A stretch of DNA of 64,000 bases, taken from the NCBI RefSeq assembly GCF_040939455.1, contig NC_134129.1, positions 17,960,501 through 18,024,500 on the forward strand. Direction: 5' to 3'. Made by a program: the position numbers and the translations under genes. The stretch is from Microcebus murinus (taxonomy: Eukaryota > Chordata > Mammalia > Primates > Cheirogaleidae). This document shows positions 24,360 to 37,685 of the stretch, in pieces. Under the pieces are notes generated by a model. It worked only from the letters and a program-made list of their open reading frames with translations. It was not told the DNA's origin and did not search any database. The stretch's first letter is position 1; each line of letters starts with the position of its first letter.

Positions 24360-24985
24360 TAATGAATGTAGCACTTGCTTAGCATTGATGACATATTAAG
24401 TGCTGTGTTGAAGGCTATGAAGATGTTATCTTGTTTACTTCTCCCAGCTGTGCTGTGCGGATTTTGGTTGTTCTTCCTGGCAGGAAATGCATGTTTGTAT
24501 GCCCCCCCCCTAAATTTTTATGTTGAAACCTCAACCCTAATGGGATGGTATTGGGAGGTGGCGCCTTTGGGAGGTGATTCAGTTTAGATGAGATTATGGG
24601 GGTGGATTTCCCATGATGAGTTGGTTTAGTGTTCATAGAAGAAGAGAAAAGGATTAGACCACTTTTGTGTGCATTCTCTCTCTCTCTCTCTCCCTCTCTC
24701 TTTCCATGCATGGAAAGGCAAAAACCAAGAAGAGAGCCCTTTATAAGAATGCTACTAGGCTGGCACCTGGCATCCTGATCTTGCACTCCCAGCTGCCAGA
24801 AGTGTGAAGAAGTACATGTTTGTTGTTTAAGCCCGTCAGTCTATGGAATTCTGATACAGAAACCAAAACCAACTGAGACATTTCCTGTTTGCAGAGGAAG
24901 GAATTGATAGTTAGAGAGGTTAAGTAATTCCCTCAAGATTATAGAGTCAGGGCTGAGCAGAGCTGTGATTTGAACCCATTTGGAT
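24360..24985 (-). mobile_element. MIR/L2 remnant split by an LTR-like insert
   Basis: 'gttagagaggttaagtaatt' and 'gagctgtgatttgaaccca' at 24910-24985, with 'tattaagtgctgtgttgaag' at 24394, look like the two halves of one inverted MIR/L2. They are separated by the MaLR-like stretch at 24488-24878. Confidence 0.5.
24488..24878 (+). mobile_element. MaLR-like LTR (MLT1/MST class)
   Basis: Recognisable blocks are 'atgttgaaacctcaaccc', 'tgggaggtggcgcctttggg', 'cagaagtgtgaagaagta' and a 3' end near 'cagtctatggaattctgata'. The order fits an ERVL-MaLR LTR in sense orientation. A (CT)n stretch lies at 24676-24702. Subfamily not asserted. Confidence 0.55.
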
Positions 24986-25073
24986 CTGGTTTCGAACTCT
25001 TGACCTCTAGCAACCTGCCCGCCTCGGCCTCCCAGCGTGCTAGGATTACAGGCGTGAGCAACCGCGCCCGGCC
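24986..25073 (-). mobile_element. Alu SINE, short 5' fragment
   Basis: Only the left-arm start is present (complement of the first ~88 bp). There is no tail, and short tggat flanks may be a remnant of target duplication. Confidence 0.88.
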
Positions 25074-26333
25074 TGGATATGGGCTGATTAGAATTTCAAA
25101 GACCTGGGGCTTCGGTGATATAAAACATGGTGCACACATCTTAAAAGGAGAACAGGAGGATTTCTGTGTACCTTTAACTCAATAGCATTCAAAATGAGCA
25201 TAAACTGGTAGTTCTGTGTACAAAACTACTTATTTAAAAAACCATCTCTTGCAAGCACTTAACTAGCATAGGTTATAGGTAGACCTATATCATTAGGCTC
25301 ACAAAAGAAGAGAAGAATTTATTTTATACGAAAAATAGATGTGTAGAGACTGTTCTATGTATATGATGTATGTGTATATATGTATATAGCATATGATTGT
25401 ATATATAAAGCAAATACCATTCATGAACCTTACAATTTTTCATAGATAACCAATGATTACCTGCACTTACCCCAATCAACTTCTCTCTCTTTTCTCCTTC
25501 ATCAGAATGTTTTTCTTTTTCTTTTCATGGTTGGCAGTTGGAATAAATCTCAACACAGGACAAAAAAAAAAAAACAAAAAAACGCGGTTATTTGGTTTAG
25601 AACTGCCAATATTTTGACTGGGAGAAGTTTAGAGGTTTGCTCTCAGTCATTTCTAACAAGATTTCAGAAATGTATGGCTTAATCTAGGGTAAGACTTCGC
25701 ACCAAAAATAAATCTCCCTGCTGGCAGACTTCTAATTGAAGAAAACATGTAATATTCAGATCTGCCCAGTACAGAATAGTAATGATAAAAATAAAAGAGC
25801 CTCAAAAGATTTTTTTATTTTGTGAAGTCTTTTTTTTTTTTTTTTTGCAAGTCAAATACAGATGCAGACATGAATGTGCTGAGCTTTTATTTATTTCTGT
25901 TATGTGTAGCATATTTTTGCTATTTTTATGCAGAAAAGTAATGCAAGTTGATTTGACTAGAGACTTAATATAAAGTAAAGGCAAGCACATATACTGTCTG
26001 GCAGGAATGCGGATCTCTTCTGTAGAATCCAGTTCTACTACAACCGATTCAAATAGAAACGACAGAACGTTTTAAACGAAAAGTGAGGTTGACCACTCAT
26101 TTGACTTGGGGAACATCTGACAAGATACTCTGTCCAGCAAATAGCAGATAGAAGGTCTGAAAGAGTTAATGTTTTCTCGCCTTGCCTGGCACTCCTAGCC
26201 AGCGGCCCCGTAGGAACCTGGCTTTCTACTCTGTAGGATTCTATGAAATATTATTCTTTTGGCTTGTTAAGCTGTTTCCAATTTCCTCAATCTCCCACTT
26301 CAGAAGATCCCCTGCTAAGTAGAAGTGAAGAGT
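25074..26333. other. Intron, AT-rich, nothing recognised
   Basis: Unique-looking sequence with a TATA/TGTATA-rich tract at 25355-25410 and an A-rich tract at 25561-25585. No gene. Confidence 0.4.
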
Positions 26334-26345
26334 TCTATAGATTTT

Positions 26346-26690
26346 CTTTGTTTTTTTTTTTGTTTTTTTTTTTGACACAGAGTCTCGCTTTGTTACCCAG
26401 GCTAGAGTGAGTGCCGTGGCGTCAGCCTCGCTCACAGCAACCTCCAACTCCTGGCCTCAAGCGATCCTCCTGCCTCAGCCTCCCGAGTAGCTGGGACTAC
26501 AGGCATGCGCCACCATGCCCGGCTAATTTTTTCTATATATATTAGTTGTCCAATTAATTTCTTTCTATTTATAGTAGAGACGGGGTCTCGCTCTTGCTCA
26601 GGGTGGTTTTGAACTCCTGACCTCGAGCGATCCTCCCGCCTCGGCCTCCCAGAGTGCTAGGATTACAGGCATGAACCACCGCGGCCGGCC
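26346..26690 (-). mobile_element. Alu SINE
   Basis: Inverted full-length Alu. The flanks tctatagatttt (26334-26345) and tctatggatttt (from 26691) form a 12-bp duplication with one mismatch. Confidence 0.97.
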
Positions 26691-26946
26691 TCTATGGATT
26701 TTCACAGGATAAAAATCTGAAGACTGGAAAGATTTTTGTTTAACTGTGAAACTCAACAGCCAGAGGATGAACTTTTGAACATCATAACAAGACAAGCAGT
26801 ATCTCATTCTGATAGACGACAAAACTGTTTCCTACGTTCAACATTCTTATTTATAAGAATAAATTCTTAGAAAGTTTGAAGTAACAGAGAATGATTTTTT
26901 ACATTCTTCTTGTTTTCTGAGACTGCAAGGTCAAGAAATGCATTCA

Positions 26947-27286
<340 letters not shown>

Positions 27287-27539
27287 AAAGAAATGCATTC
27301 ATTCCTTCACTCAGCAGGTGGTTATGGGGCAGAAACTATGTGTCATTCATGTATACAGCAACATGTGTGTAAGGACTCACACATGGAGAATTTGGTGATC
27401 CCTTGGGAGAGGAAAAGGCGGTGGAAGGAATGATGACGACAAGGTGTTTGGTTGGTAATCGGTGAAAGGTGATAGTAGTACCGTTAGCCAGAGTAGGGAT
27501 CACACCGAAAAGAATAGTTTGGGATTAAGAACCATTGGA

Positions 27540-27873
<334 letters not shown>

Positions 27874-27879
27874 AAGAAC

Positions 27880-28465
27880 CATTTGGGATATGTAAATTTC
27901 CTGGCTACATCAGTTGTGTATAAGTCCCTGAAATTGAGGAGAGAGGTTTTAGCTGAGGAGACAAAAGCTTGATGTATGTTGGGTTAAAATGAAAGGAGTA
28001 GATGAATTTATAGAGGGGAATGTAAAGTGCAAAACAAGGATACAAGAAGAAAGAGGACAGACCCTCAAGACACTTACAGGACAGGTTGCAAAAGAAGTTC
28101 TGGTGGCATTGGTCCTCCTCTGGGACCCACAGGAATTGTGGGTAATGTCTCAACAGACTCACCTCTTTTGACTGCAACACAGGCAAAGGAATACAAATCT
28201 TCTCCTTTAGTACTTTTCCTTCCTGTCTTGTGTCTTTCCCCTGTGGTGTTGATTAAGAAGCAGGCCAGCACCCCTGCTGGACTTGGGAGAATTAGAACAC
28301 AGTTGCATGGGACTCAGGAAAACTGGGAAAAACGTGATTCATTGCATTATATAGGAAGCTAGGAAAATGCATGTAAATAAACAATGTTTGGTCTAAAAGT
28401 TAAATTGTGCTAGATTATAGCTCCAGTTAGTTTATAGCTCAACCATCATCTGTTAAAAACAAGGT
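27880..28465. other. Intron, possible old L2-like text, no gene
   Basis: 'agaagaaagaggacagaccc' and neighbours resemble a diverged L2-type repeat on the minus strand, but only weakly. Confidence 0.3.
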
Positions 28466-28469
28466 TCTT

Positions 28470-28814
28470 GGCCGGGCGCAGTGGCTCACGCCTGTCATCT
28501 TAGCACTCTGGGAGGCCAAAGCGGGAGGATCGCTCAAGGTCAGGAGTTCGAAAACCAGCCTAAGCAAGAGCGAGACCCTGTCTCTACTAAAAATAGAAAC
28601 AAATGAATTGGCCAACTAAAAATATAAAGAGAAAAAATTAGCCGGGCGTGGTGGTGCATGCCTGTAGTCCCAGCTACTCGGGGGAGGCTGAGGCAGGAGG
28701 ATCGCTTGAGCCCAGGAGTTTGAGGTTGCTGTGAGCGAGGCTGAGGCCATGGCACTCTAGCCCGGGCAACACACAGTGAGACTCTGCCTCAAACAACAAC
28801 AACAATAACAACAA
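28470..28814 (+). mobile_element. Alu SINE
   Basis: Sense Alu with an (AAC)n tail. It contains a 'ggggaggctgagg' insertion relative to its neighbours. Confidence 0.96.
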
Positions 28815-28889
28815 ACAGTGTGGCCTAGTTCCTAACGGGCTAGGGCTGGCTACCAGTCCACAGCGCTGGGGTTGGGGACTGCAGATGTG

Positions 28890-29271
28890 CTGTGTTTCCC
28901 CAAAAATAAGACAGTAGAGTCTTGTCTTTATTTTTCCTCAAGAAGACACCCTAGGGCTTATTTTCAGGGGATGTGTTTGTTTGTTTGTTTGTTTAAGTAT
29001 AATACAACAATCCCCATTGATTCAAATAGAGTACGACATGCATGGGTTGTGCAGATGCGCTGCGCAGCCACGCCCATCACCAGGGCTTATTTTCATAGCC
29101 ACGCCCACCACTAGGGCTTATTTTCATAGCCACGCCCATCACTAGGGCTTATTTTCATAGCCACGCCCATCACTAGGGCTGATTTTCGGGGTAGGGCTTC
29201 TATTGCACACATGCTTAGAAATCCTGCCGGGGCTGATTTTATGGGTAGGGCTTATTTTCGGGGAAACATGG
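28890..29271 (-). mobile_element. ccgtgtttcccc DNA transposon, copy 3 (central deletion)
   Basis: Both ends are present (ctgtgtttcccc, ggggaaacatgg), followed by ta on the right. The whole central reading frame is missing, and four 31-bp units remain. A (GTTT)n run at 28977-28993 sits where other copies have different simple repeats. Confidence 0.85.
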
Positions 29272-30340
29272 TAGGCCTAATTAAACTGAACATGAATGAG
29301 TAAAATACTCAAGAAATATGTTGCAGGAGTCCTGGTCCCAACTTACAATCTCTTTTTGTGGAGGGTAAATATCATTAGACTCAAAAATAAAACCGGGCCA
29401 ACAAAAGCAGTTGGATGCTTAACTGGTAAGTTGAGGCTGAATCACACGTTAGGGGAGACGTTGTTGGGAGTGTAAGGAACAGGGCGGAGGAAGGATTGGG
29501 GGCAGTGAACCAGAGGACAGAAAGAAGGAATTCTTGGCTGGAAGAACAGGGACCAGTGAGAGAGGAAATGCAAGCTGAGAAAACTGGAGGAGGCCTTTGA
29601 AGCTGAGATCCAGGGGTCTGCGTTTGATAAGGAGAACAATAGAGCAGCCACAGTCCTGGGAGGGGTGACCTGGTCACAGCTCTGGGTGAGAGAAAACATT
29701 TTTCACCAACTGGTAAAATTGAGTGCATACTTTGCACGCCTGAGCCGTCTGTTAGATTTCTTATTGTTGCCGGGAAAAACTCTGAAGGGCATTACAGTGG
29801 AAAACTAAGCAAGAGGAATCTGCAGTTGGGACATTTCTGAGTTTCAGCACAAAACATTACTTTTCCTTAAAGCAAATTAAACGCCATGTCTCTCCTTCAA
29901 GGGGGCAGGGCATCTCTTGGGTCCTGCCAATTTAATTTTTTAAAATGTGCTTTAGTTCTGATTTTCACAGCGCTCTTTCTATAGAAATTTTGTCCATAGC
30001 ATCAGTTACAATTAACAAGTGTTTGCCTGCTTTCCATTGTAATGACTATAATAACTATATTTTTTCTAACACATTCTTTTTTTTCAGTTAACATTTTGTT
30101 TTTAATGATAGGAACGTGGCTTCATTTTCATTGACATTTTACTAATATTTTTAGTAATTTTTAGTAATATTTTTAAAGCAACAAGCTTCCTATGTGATAA
30201 TTGAAGCTGTCTTTTTTTTTTTTTAAGTTGATGCATGGAAATAAAAATGCCTATTATCTATCATTTAAAACTGGAGATTTTCTCATAGCTCTATTTAGCT
30301 ATAAAATTATAACTGCATTCTAAGTAAACAAATATGAGTA
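29272..30340. other. Intron, nothing recognised
   Basis: Unique-looking sequence. A 118-codon minus-strand frame at 29381-29737 is low-complexity in composition and unsupported. Confidence 0.4.
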
Positions 30341-30349
30341 TAAAAAGCA

Positions 30350-30505
30350 ATATTGATATATATATGATATATATATCAAAACCACTTTTTGATATATATA
30401 CCAAAAACACTTTTTGATATATATATCAAAAAGCAATATTCATATATATATGAAAAACATATATATGATATATATATCAATATTGATATATATATATGAA
30501 AAATA
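30350..30505. repeat. Palindromic TATATA cluster
   Basis: Several self-complementary blocks such as tgatatatatatca, ttgatatatatatcaa and catatatatatg occur side by side, separated by 'aaaacactttt'-like spacers. Confidence 0.9.
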
Positions 30506-31254
30506 TGTGTGTGATTTAACATTGTGTTGGATCATTGTGCGATCCTTTGAACACTAAGTTAAAATTTTTCTTTACTATGTAAATTACAAAAAAAAAAAAA
30601 AAAGAAATGACAATGATATGGTGACACTAAAGTGACAGTTCTAATTGTGTCCCAAGCGGACAAAAGTGTTTAAATGCCTTTTGGCTCTCCCCATTATTTT
30701 GACTGGGAACCCTCCGATTTGCAGAAGTTGTGTATATAAAACTTTCACTGTGATAACTCCATGGCTTGCTCATTGGTACAGCTTTGTTTTATGCCTTTTT
30801 TTCTCCCCAAAGTCATGAAGTGAAACCAGAGTTTAGGTGTGTGAAGGCCCAAGGAGAAATGCAATATTGGAAGATCGTCGTTGTTTGTGCTAAGCACTGA
30901 ATACTCTGAGCGAGTCTCTGTGTAAAGAAAACAGATGTTGGAGCCAAGTTGGCACGGCGCAATGAACCTCATGCTGATCATATATCACCGCGTTCCTCTT
31001 CTGGGCTTCCAAGTGTCGAAGTGCCTTTTAAACAACCAATTTACTACTAGGGAGCGACATAAACATTAGGGCAAATAGAGTGCTGCATTCAGTTCAACTG
31101 AGTGTGTCAAATGACAGTTTGAATAGCTCCCTTAAAATGTTGGAGAGCCTTCCACTTCCCTTTCTCTTCACCGAGGATCCCTCATGCATAGTTTAGGCTC
31201 TTCTAGAAGAGTCTTGAACAATATTCCTTGGCCAACCCATTCCAATCGGTCATG
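30506..31254. other. Intron, nothing recognised
   Basis: Unique-looking sequence with no supported feature. Confidence 0.4.
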
Positions 31255-31903
31255 CCGTGTTTCCCCGAAAATAAGACAGGGTCTTTTATTTATTTTTCCT
31301 CAAGAAGACACCCTAGGGCTCATTTTCAGGGGATGTGTGTGTGTGTGTGTGTGTGTGTTTTCAAGTACGGTACAACCATCTACATTGATTCAAATAGAGT
31401 GAAGGCGTCTTCTTCTGGAACATCATCCTCACTCTCCAAACCCCGAATCCCATCCTGAATGTCTTGCGACTCTGTTTCCTTTAGAACTACTGGCCCCGAT
31501 CTCTCCTGTGGAGCACTAGAGCTCTCACGGGGCAGATGAGAAGGGCTGCTCCTGTTCTTTCCCGCTCCGCGACGACATGCATGGGTTGTGCAGATGCGCT
31601 GCGCAGCCACGCCCGTCACTAGGGATTATTTTCATAGCCACGCCCACCACTAGGACTGATTTTCATAGCCACGCCCGTCACCAGGGCTCATTTTCATAGC
31701 CACGCCCACCACTAGGACTGATTTTCATAGCCACGCCCATCACCAGGGCTGATTTTCATAGCCACGCCCATCACCAGGGCTAATTTTCATAGCCACGCCC
31801 ATCACTAGGGCTGATTTTCGGGGTAGGGCTTCTATTGTGCACATGCTTAGACATCCTGCTGGGGCTCATTTTATGGGGAGGGCTTATTTTCGGGGAAACA
31901 CGG
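31255..31903 (-). mobile_element. ccgtgtttcccc DNA transposon, copy 4
   Basis: Ends ccgtgtttccccg and cggggaaacacgg, with ta on the right and a mutated tg on the left. The shared frame is open on the minus strand (31380-31619, 79 codons, ending FTLFESM). Seven 31-bp units. A (GT)n run at 31337-31358 replaces the T-rich spacer. Confidence 0.9.
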
Positions 31904-32905
31904 TACTTCTTAGGAACAATAAATTTGTCTCTGCCTCACAGTGCAGCATGAAAAGTTTCTTCGCATTCATCCTTGACGGGTAGGAAAAAGCATTTTGACA
32001 CCAAGATCTCTCTTTATGTGTCTCAAGAACATTTTGACAATTATGATCATGGGACCATAATATCAAGAGGTCCTGATATGAATCCAATCGATACATTTTT
32101 GAGCTGTTTTTATTTCTGGTAGATTATTCCTGGTTCTGTGATAATGCTCTTTGATTCTGATTTTAAGGCTGGAGAGATCGTTGCTTATATAAAAATACTA
32201 CTTTGGTAACCACATGTTTTCAGTTTGTGGAAGTCAGTAGATTTTGATAGCAGTATTATTTACTTATTTCTTTAGCTTTGAGTGCTTTTGGTTTTTCCCT
32301 CGTGTTTTGTGTTTTAGTTGTTTCATTTTATGTTTCTTACTATTTTAGTTCTCTTGGCCGTTACTATTTAGCCAAGATAATTTTGAATTCTAATTCTGGG
32401 AGAATCCTCCTTTTTTTCTCAGTGCTTCTGTCTTATATTATCCTAATGACTCCTAAAGAATAAAATAACCATGCAGGCAGGATTAATCTTCATGAAACAC
32501 CATTTTCATATGTTAGTTACAATAGCGACATTTACATTTCATTCTCTCGAGTTCTCTTACTGTCAACCAGTTTTTCTGGTCTACTAGCCATAGAAAACAG
32601 ACAGATGTGCTTATTTAAAATTAGACCCAATTTGTTCCCTTAGCCAATTTTTTCTGGATCAGTGATCCAGAAAAAACTATAGCCTGTGAACTAATACAGC
32701 CTTTAGCCTTTTTTTTTTTTTTTTTAATCATTGAAATGCAGCCACACTAATTCACTTATGCATTGTCGTCTTGTCGTCTAGGAGCTGCTTTTTAGCTGGA
32801 CAGTTGTGACGGGGACTGTATGCATCGCAGAGTCTGACAATTTATTGATATTTATCTGGCCCTTGACAGAAAAAGTTTGCTCAACTCTGCTGTAGATTAA
32901 TTCGT
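31904..32905. other. Intron, nothing recognised
   Basis: Unique-looking sequence. A near-palindromic 'tttttctggatcagtgatcc' lies at about 32650. Confidence 0.4.
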
Positions 32906-32909
32906 TTCT

Positions 32910-33010
32910 GTTTAAGCATGCTGGCTTGGCCATTAGGGAATCTTGGTTCCAGTTCTACCTCTGCTTTCTAATTGGCTTTGTGACCTTATATAAGTCACGT
33001 TCACTCTTCT
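32910..33010 (+). mobile_element. MIR SINE fragment
   Basis: 'cttggttccagttctacctc' followed by 'ctttgtgaccttatataagt' is the MIR core in sense orientation. Confidence 0.7.
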
Positions 33011-33176
33011 AGCTACAAAATTCCAGAAATCTAATGAACCCTATTTTACTTAAAATCATTTAAAGTTTAATTTTTTCCTAGAGATTAAATTTTGGGCGTG
33101 TTGTAGTCACCTTTGAGTATATTAGACACACATACAAATTTCCGTACGTACTCAAAGACATAAAAATAATGATACA

Positions 33177-33520
<344 letters not shown>

Positions 33521-33554
33521 AATACAGTTTGCCTCTATAAGCTTGATATATGCC

Positions 33555-33740
33555 AATTATAGACACAGGTACTTTATCTCTTTTAATCTTCAAAATACCT
33601 TCAAATGCACAGTGGGTGTGCATGTTTACATTTTAAATAGAAAGGTGCTGAGATTAACACAGCAGGCAAGAGGCAGAGCTGGGACTTGAACCCAGGTCCA
33701 CTGGTAAAACCCCATGCTCTTTTCTCTATAGCAACCCTGT
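33555..33740 (-). mobile_element. MIR SINE
   Basis: The complement of MIR text is clear in 'gcagagctgggacttgaacc' and 'caggtccactggtaaaac'. Confidence 0.75.
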
Positions 33741-34264
33741 CTCTTTTTCTGTGCCTCTTTTATTTGAATATATAATAGCATTTGAATATCTGAGAGCAAC
33801 TCACTTAGGCGGAGGTCACCACCTAAATTATTCAGAACACAACTAATGATTATACAATAAGAAAACAAAAGAGGTTAGCACCTAAATGGATATCTGCTTC
33901 TGCTATTCAAAACTGTATTCCCTTGAGGCCCTTTTTCATAGCCTGCTCACTTTTGCTTTTGAAAAAAAAAAATCTAAACATTTGCTCTTTTTTTGGATCT
34001 CTATAATTAATGGCAAACAAATTGGAAGCGAGGATGGATGGAGCTAGTGGCGAGGGGGTATGGACCCCAGCAGAGAGACAGAGACTGCTGGGTCTACGTG
34101 ATGGGGTGGAGTGAGACACTCTAAATGCAAAAATAAGCTCTTAGGCAGCTCAGCATAGAGCAAATTCAGCCCAGAAACCTTCAAGCAACGCTGAGGAATA
34201 TTTGCTGCTAGTCTTCAGGACTCTGGATCGTCAAGGAAAGTTACAAATTAGCGTACTTTATTTA
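33741..34264. other. Intron, nothing recognised
   Basis: Unique-looking sequence with no supported feature. Confidence 0.4.
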
Positions 34265-34293
34265 AGAAGATGGAGATCAACAATGAATGGATA
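34265..34293 (+). mobile_element. 5' part of an older L1, continues at 35344
   Basis: The short piece ending 'caacaatgaatggata' is the upstream side of the older L1 into which the L1 at 34294-35343 inserted. Confidence 0.7.
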
Positions 34294-35343
34294 CAAAAAT
34301 AAATAAATGGGCCCTCATCAAATTAAAAAAGCTTCTGCACAGCCAAAGAAACTGTCAAGGGAGCAAACAGACAACCCACAGAATGGGAGAAAATTTTCGC
34401 AAGCTACACATCCGATAAAGGGCTGATAACTGGAATCTATTTAGAACTCAGGAAAATCAGCAAGAAAAGATCAAACAACCCTATCAAAAAATGGGCATAG
34501 GACATGAACAGAAACTTCTCAAAAGAAGACAGAATAATGGCCAACAAACATATGAAAAAATGCTCCACGTCCCTAATCATCAGGGAAATGCAAATCAAAA
34601 CCACAATGAGATATCACTTAACTCCAGTAAGAATGGCCTTTATCAAAAAGTCCCCAAACAACAAATGCTGGCGTGGATGTGGAGAGAGAGGAACACTCCT
34701 ACACTGCTGGTGGGACTGCAAACTAGCTCAACCTCTGTGGAAAGCAATATGGAGATACCTCAAAGCGATACAAGTGGATCTACCATTGGATCCAGCAATC
34801 TCACTACTGGGCATCTACCCAAAAGATCAAAAGTCACTTTATGAAAAAGACACCTGCACTCGAATATTCATAGCAGCACAATTCACAATTGCAAAGTTGT
34901 AGAAACAACCCAAGTGCCCGTCAATACATGAGTGGATTAATAAAATGTGGTGTATGTGTACCATGGAGTACTTACTATTCAGCTTAAAGAAACAATGGTG
35001 ATCTAGCACCTCTTGTATATTCTTGGCTAGAGCTGGAACCCATTCTACTAAGTGAAGTGTCCCAAGAATGGAAAAACAAGCACCACATGTACTCACCAGC
35101 AAATTGGTATTAACGGATCAACACCTAAGTGGACGTATAGGAATAACATTTATTGGGTGTCAGGCAGGTGGGAGGTGGGAGGAGGGGATGGGTGTATACA
35201 AACACAATGAGTGAGATGTGCAACGTTTGGGGGATGGTCACGCTGGAAGCTCTGACTCGAGGGGGGAGGGGAGGCATGGGCAATATACGTAACCTTAACA
35301 CTTGTACCTCCCATAATATGCTGAAATAAAAAATAAAATAAAA
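34294..35343 (+). mobile_element. L1, 5'-truncated, inserted in an older L1
   Basis: Sense L1 of about 1,050 bp: the C-terminal third of ORF2, the 3' UTR and an AAAAT-type tail. The ORF2 peptide contains the cysteine motif [18 protein letters not shown] (C-x3-C-x7-H-x4-C) and [14 protein letters not shown] stop follows QFTIAKL where related copies continue, so the frame is broken. A perfect 15-bp duplication, aacaatgaatggata, lies at 34279-34293 and 35344-35358. Confidence 0.93.
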
Positions 35344-35932
35344 AACAATGAATGGATAAAGAAAATGTAGTATATAGACCCAGTGGAATAATACTCAGCC
35401 ATAAAAAAGAATGAAATCTCTGTCTCTCTGGTTATCAGTAAAAAAGAAAAAGAATGAAATCATGTCATTGGTGATGGAATTCAAGGTCGTTTTGTTAAGG
35501 GAAATAAGCCCAGGCACAGACAGACAAATATTGCGTGTTCTCAACTCATAGGTGGGAGCTAAAAAAGTTGATCTTACAGAGACATTGAGTAGAACGGTAA
35601 ATACCCAGGTCAGGGAAGGGGGTGTGTGGGGGAGGGGTGGGTTGAGAGAGGCCGGTTGATGGGTACAAACATACAGTTAGAGATAGAAGAAATGAGTTCT
35701 AAAGTTTGATGCCAGAGTGGGATGACTATATTTAACAAGAATATATTGTATATTTCAAAACAGCTAGGAGAGAGGACTTGAAATATTTCTGACACATAGA
35801 AACGACAAATACTCAAGGTGACAGATTCCTCAAATACCTGGACTTGATCATTATACATGCTATGCATGTAACACTGTATCACATGTACCCCGTAAATATG
35901 TACAAATATTATGCACCGATAAAAAAAAAGGT
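35344..35932 (+). mobile_element. Older L1 3' end (3' part of the split element)
   Basis: Continues 'ggataaagaaaatgtagtat', then 'ataatactcagccataaaaa', 'gcgtgttctcaactcatagg' and 'acatgtaccccgtaaatatg', the classic L1 3' UTR ending in an A tract. It is more diverged than the L1 inserted into it. Confidence 0.92.
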
Positions 35933-36619
35933 GGAGAATGAGTTTTCCACTTAAGAGACTTGCAATAAAATTATGAAAGAAATTAGGACTCAGATAAGTT
36001 GCAGTTATTTGAATATTCTCCTGTGTAAGATATTTCATTCCTTCAAAACACTGAGCAAATGAAATACTGCCAAGACCAGATATTTAAGAAATGTCTCTCC
36101 CAATTTTCACCTATTTCATCTTACTCCTTGTTCTTTGTTATTATCTTGTTCATGTCTGATGACGGGGGTGTCAGGAGATAAACAAGTAATTAAAAGTCTG
36201 ACTTCTCTGCTTCATCTATTTAGCAGATTTTTTTTTCTCCACACCCAATTAAGCCTTAAGATTGTCCATTATCTCTTTTCATTCCCTATTGCTTTGAAGA
36301 AAGTTTTATTGTTTTCTCTCGGGTCTTTTTCTTTTTTTCCAAAGTACAAGTCCATTTTTTTTCCCTTCAGTTTTCAAAACCCACGTTGCCCTTAATCCAC
36401 CGTGTATTGGTGATTGTGGAGTTCATCTTGCAAAAGGAAACCTTGCCAAGATCTTGGGGGAAAAGCCAACTCCAGAATGAGAATTGCCCATGCTCTCCGT
36501 TTTTGGTGGCTCTTCCTTTTGTATTGCTCTCATGTACTAATTTCTTGGTTTCTTTTCTTTTCTTTTTTTTTTTTACCTTCTGCAGACTGGTTGCATGGGA
36601 TCTTGGTTTCTACTTTTAA
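35933..36619. other. Intron, pyrimidine-rich, nothing recognised
   Basis: Unique-looking sequence with several T/C tracts. Confidence 0.4.
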
Positions 36620-36634
36620 AAAAATTTTAATAGA

Positions 36635-36983
36635 GGCCGGGCGTGGTGGCTCACGCCTGTCATCCTAGCACTTTGGGAGGCCGAGGCGGGCGGATTGCTC
36701 AAGGTCAGGAGTTCGAAACCAGCCTGAGCAAGAGCGAGACCCCGTCTCTACCAAAAATAGAAATAAATTAATTGACCAACTAAAAATATATATGCAAAAA
36801 AAAAAAAATTAGCCGGGCATGGTGGCGCATGCCTGTAGTCCCAGCTACTCGGGAGGCTGAGGCAGGAGGATTGCTGAGCTCCGGAGATTGAGGTTGCTGT
36901 GAGCCAGGCTGACGCCACGGCACTCACTCTAGCCTGGGCAACAAAGTGAGACTCTGTCTCAAAAAAATAAAAAATAAAAAATA
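36635..36983 (+). mobile_element. Alu SINE at the tail of an inverted L1
   Basis: Sense full-length Alu. The 13-bp duplication aaaattttaatag lies just before it and at 36984-36996, inside the T/A-rich 3' end of the adjoining L1. Confidence 0.97.
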
Positions 36984-36996
36984 AAAATTTTAATAG

Positions 36997-37313
36997 ATTT
37001 AAAGGGGTACGAGTGGTTTTTCAATACATGGGTGACTGTATAGTCATGGAGTCAGGCCTTTTAGTTTACCTGCCACCCAAATAGCATACGTTGGTCCCTA
37101 CAGATAATCTTTGATTCCTCACCCCTCCTCCACCCTCCCCACTTCTGAATCTCCAAAGTCTGTTATACTGATCTGTGTGACCCTGTGTACTTGTCACTTA
37201 GCTCCCCTTATAAGTGAGAACACGTGATATTTGTTTTTCTGTTCCTGAGATACTCTACTTAGGATTATGGCTTCTACTTCCACTCAAGTTGCTACAAAAG
37301 ACATTATTTCATT
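36997..37313 (-). mobile_element. Old L1 3' end, cut by Alus on both sides
   Basis: The complement of L1 3' UTR is seen in 'aaaggggtacgagtggtttt', 'cctccaccctccccacttct' and 'ataagtgagaacacgtgata'. It resumes after the next Alu at 37652-37685 ('gctttttatggctgaatg'). Confidence 0.85.
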
Positions 37314-37651
37314 TCTGTTTTTTTTTTTTTTTTTGAGACAGAGTCTCACTCTGTTGCCCGGGCTACAGTGCCATGGCATCAGCCTAGCTCACAACAACCT
37401 TAAACTCCTGGCCTCAAGCGATCCTCCTGCCTCAGCCTCCCAAGTAGCTGGGACTACAGGCATGCACCACCATGCCTGGCTAATTTTTTGTATATATATA
37501 TTTTTTTAGCTGTTCAAATTTCTTTCTATTTTTAGTAGAGACGGGGTCTTGCTCTTGCTCAGGCTGGTCTCGAACTCCTGACCTTGAGCGATCCGCCCGC
37601 CTCGGCCTCCCAGAGTGCTAGGATTACAGGCGTGAGCCACCGCACCTGGCC
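37314..37651 (-). mobile_element. Alu SINE inside the L1
   Basis: Inverted full-length Alu. The 9-bp duplication tatttcatt lies at 37305-37313 and again from 37652. Confidence 0.96.
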
Positions 37652-37685
37652 TATTTCATTGCTTTTTATGGCTGAATGTGCACAA

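Noticed and set aside
34504..34902. 132-codon frame as a host protein
   Set aside because: It is the C-terminus of L1 ORF2, with the known cysteine motif, in a 5'-truncated dead copy.
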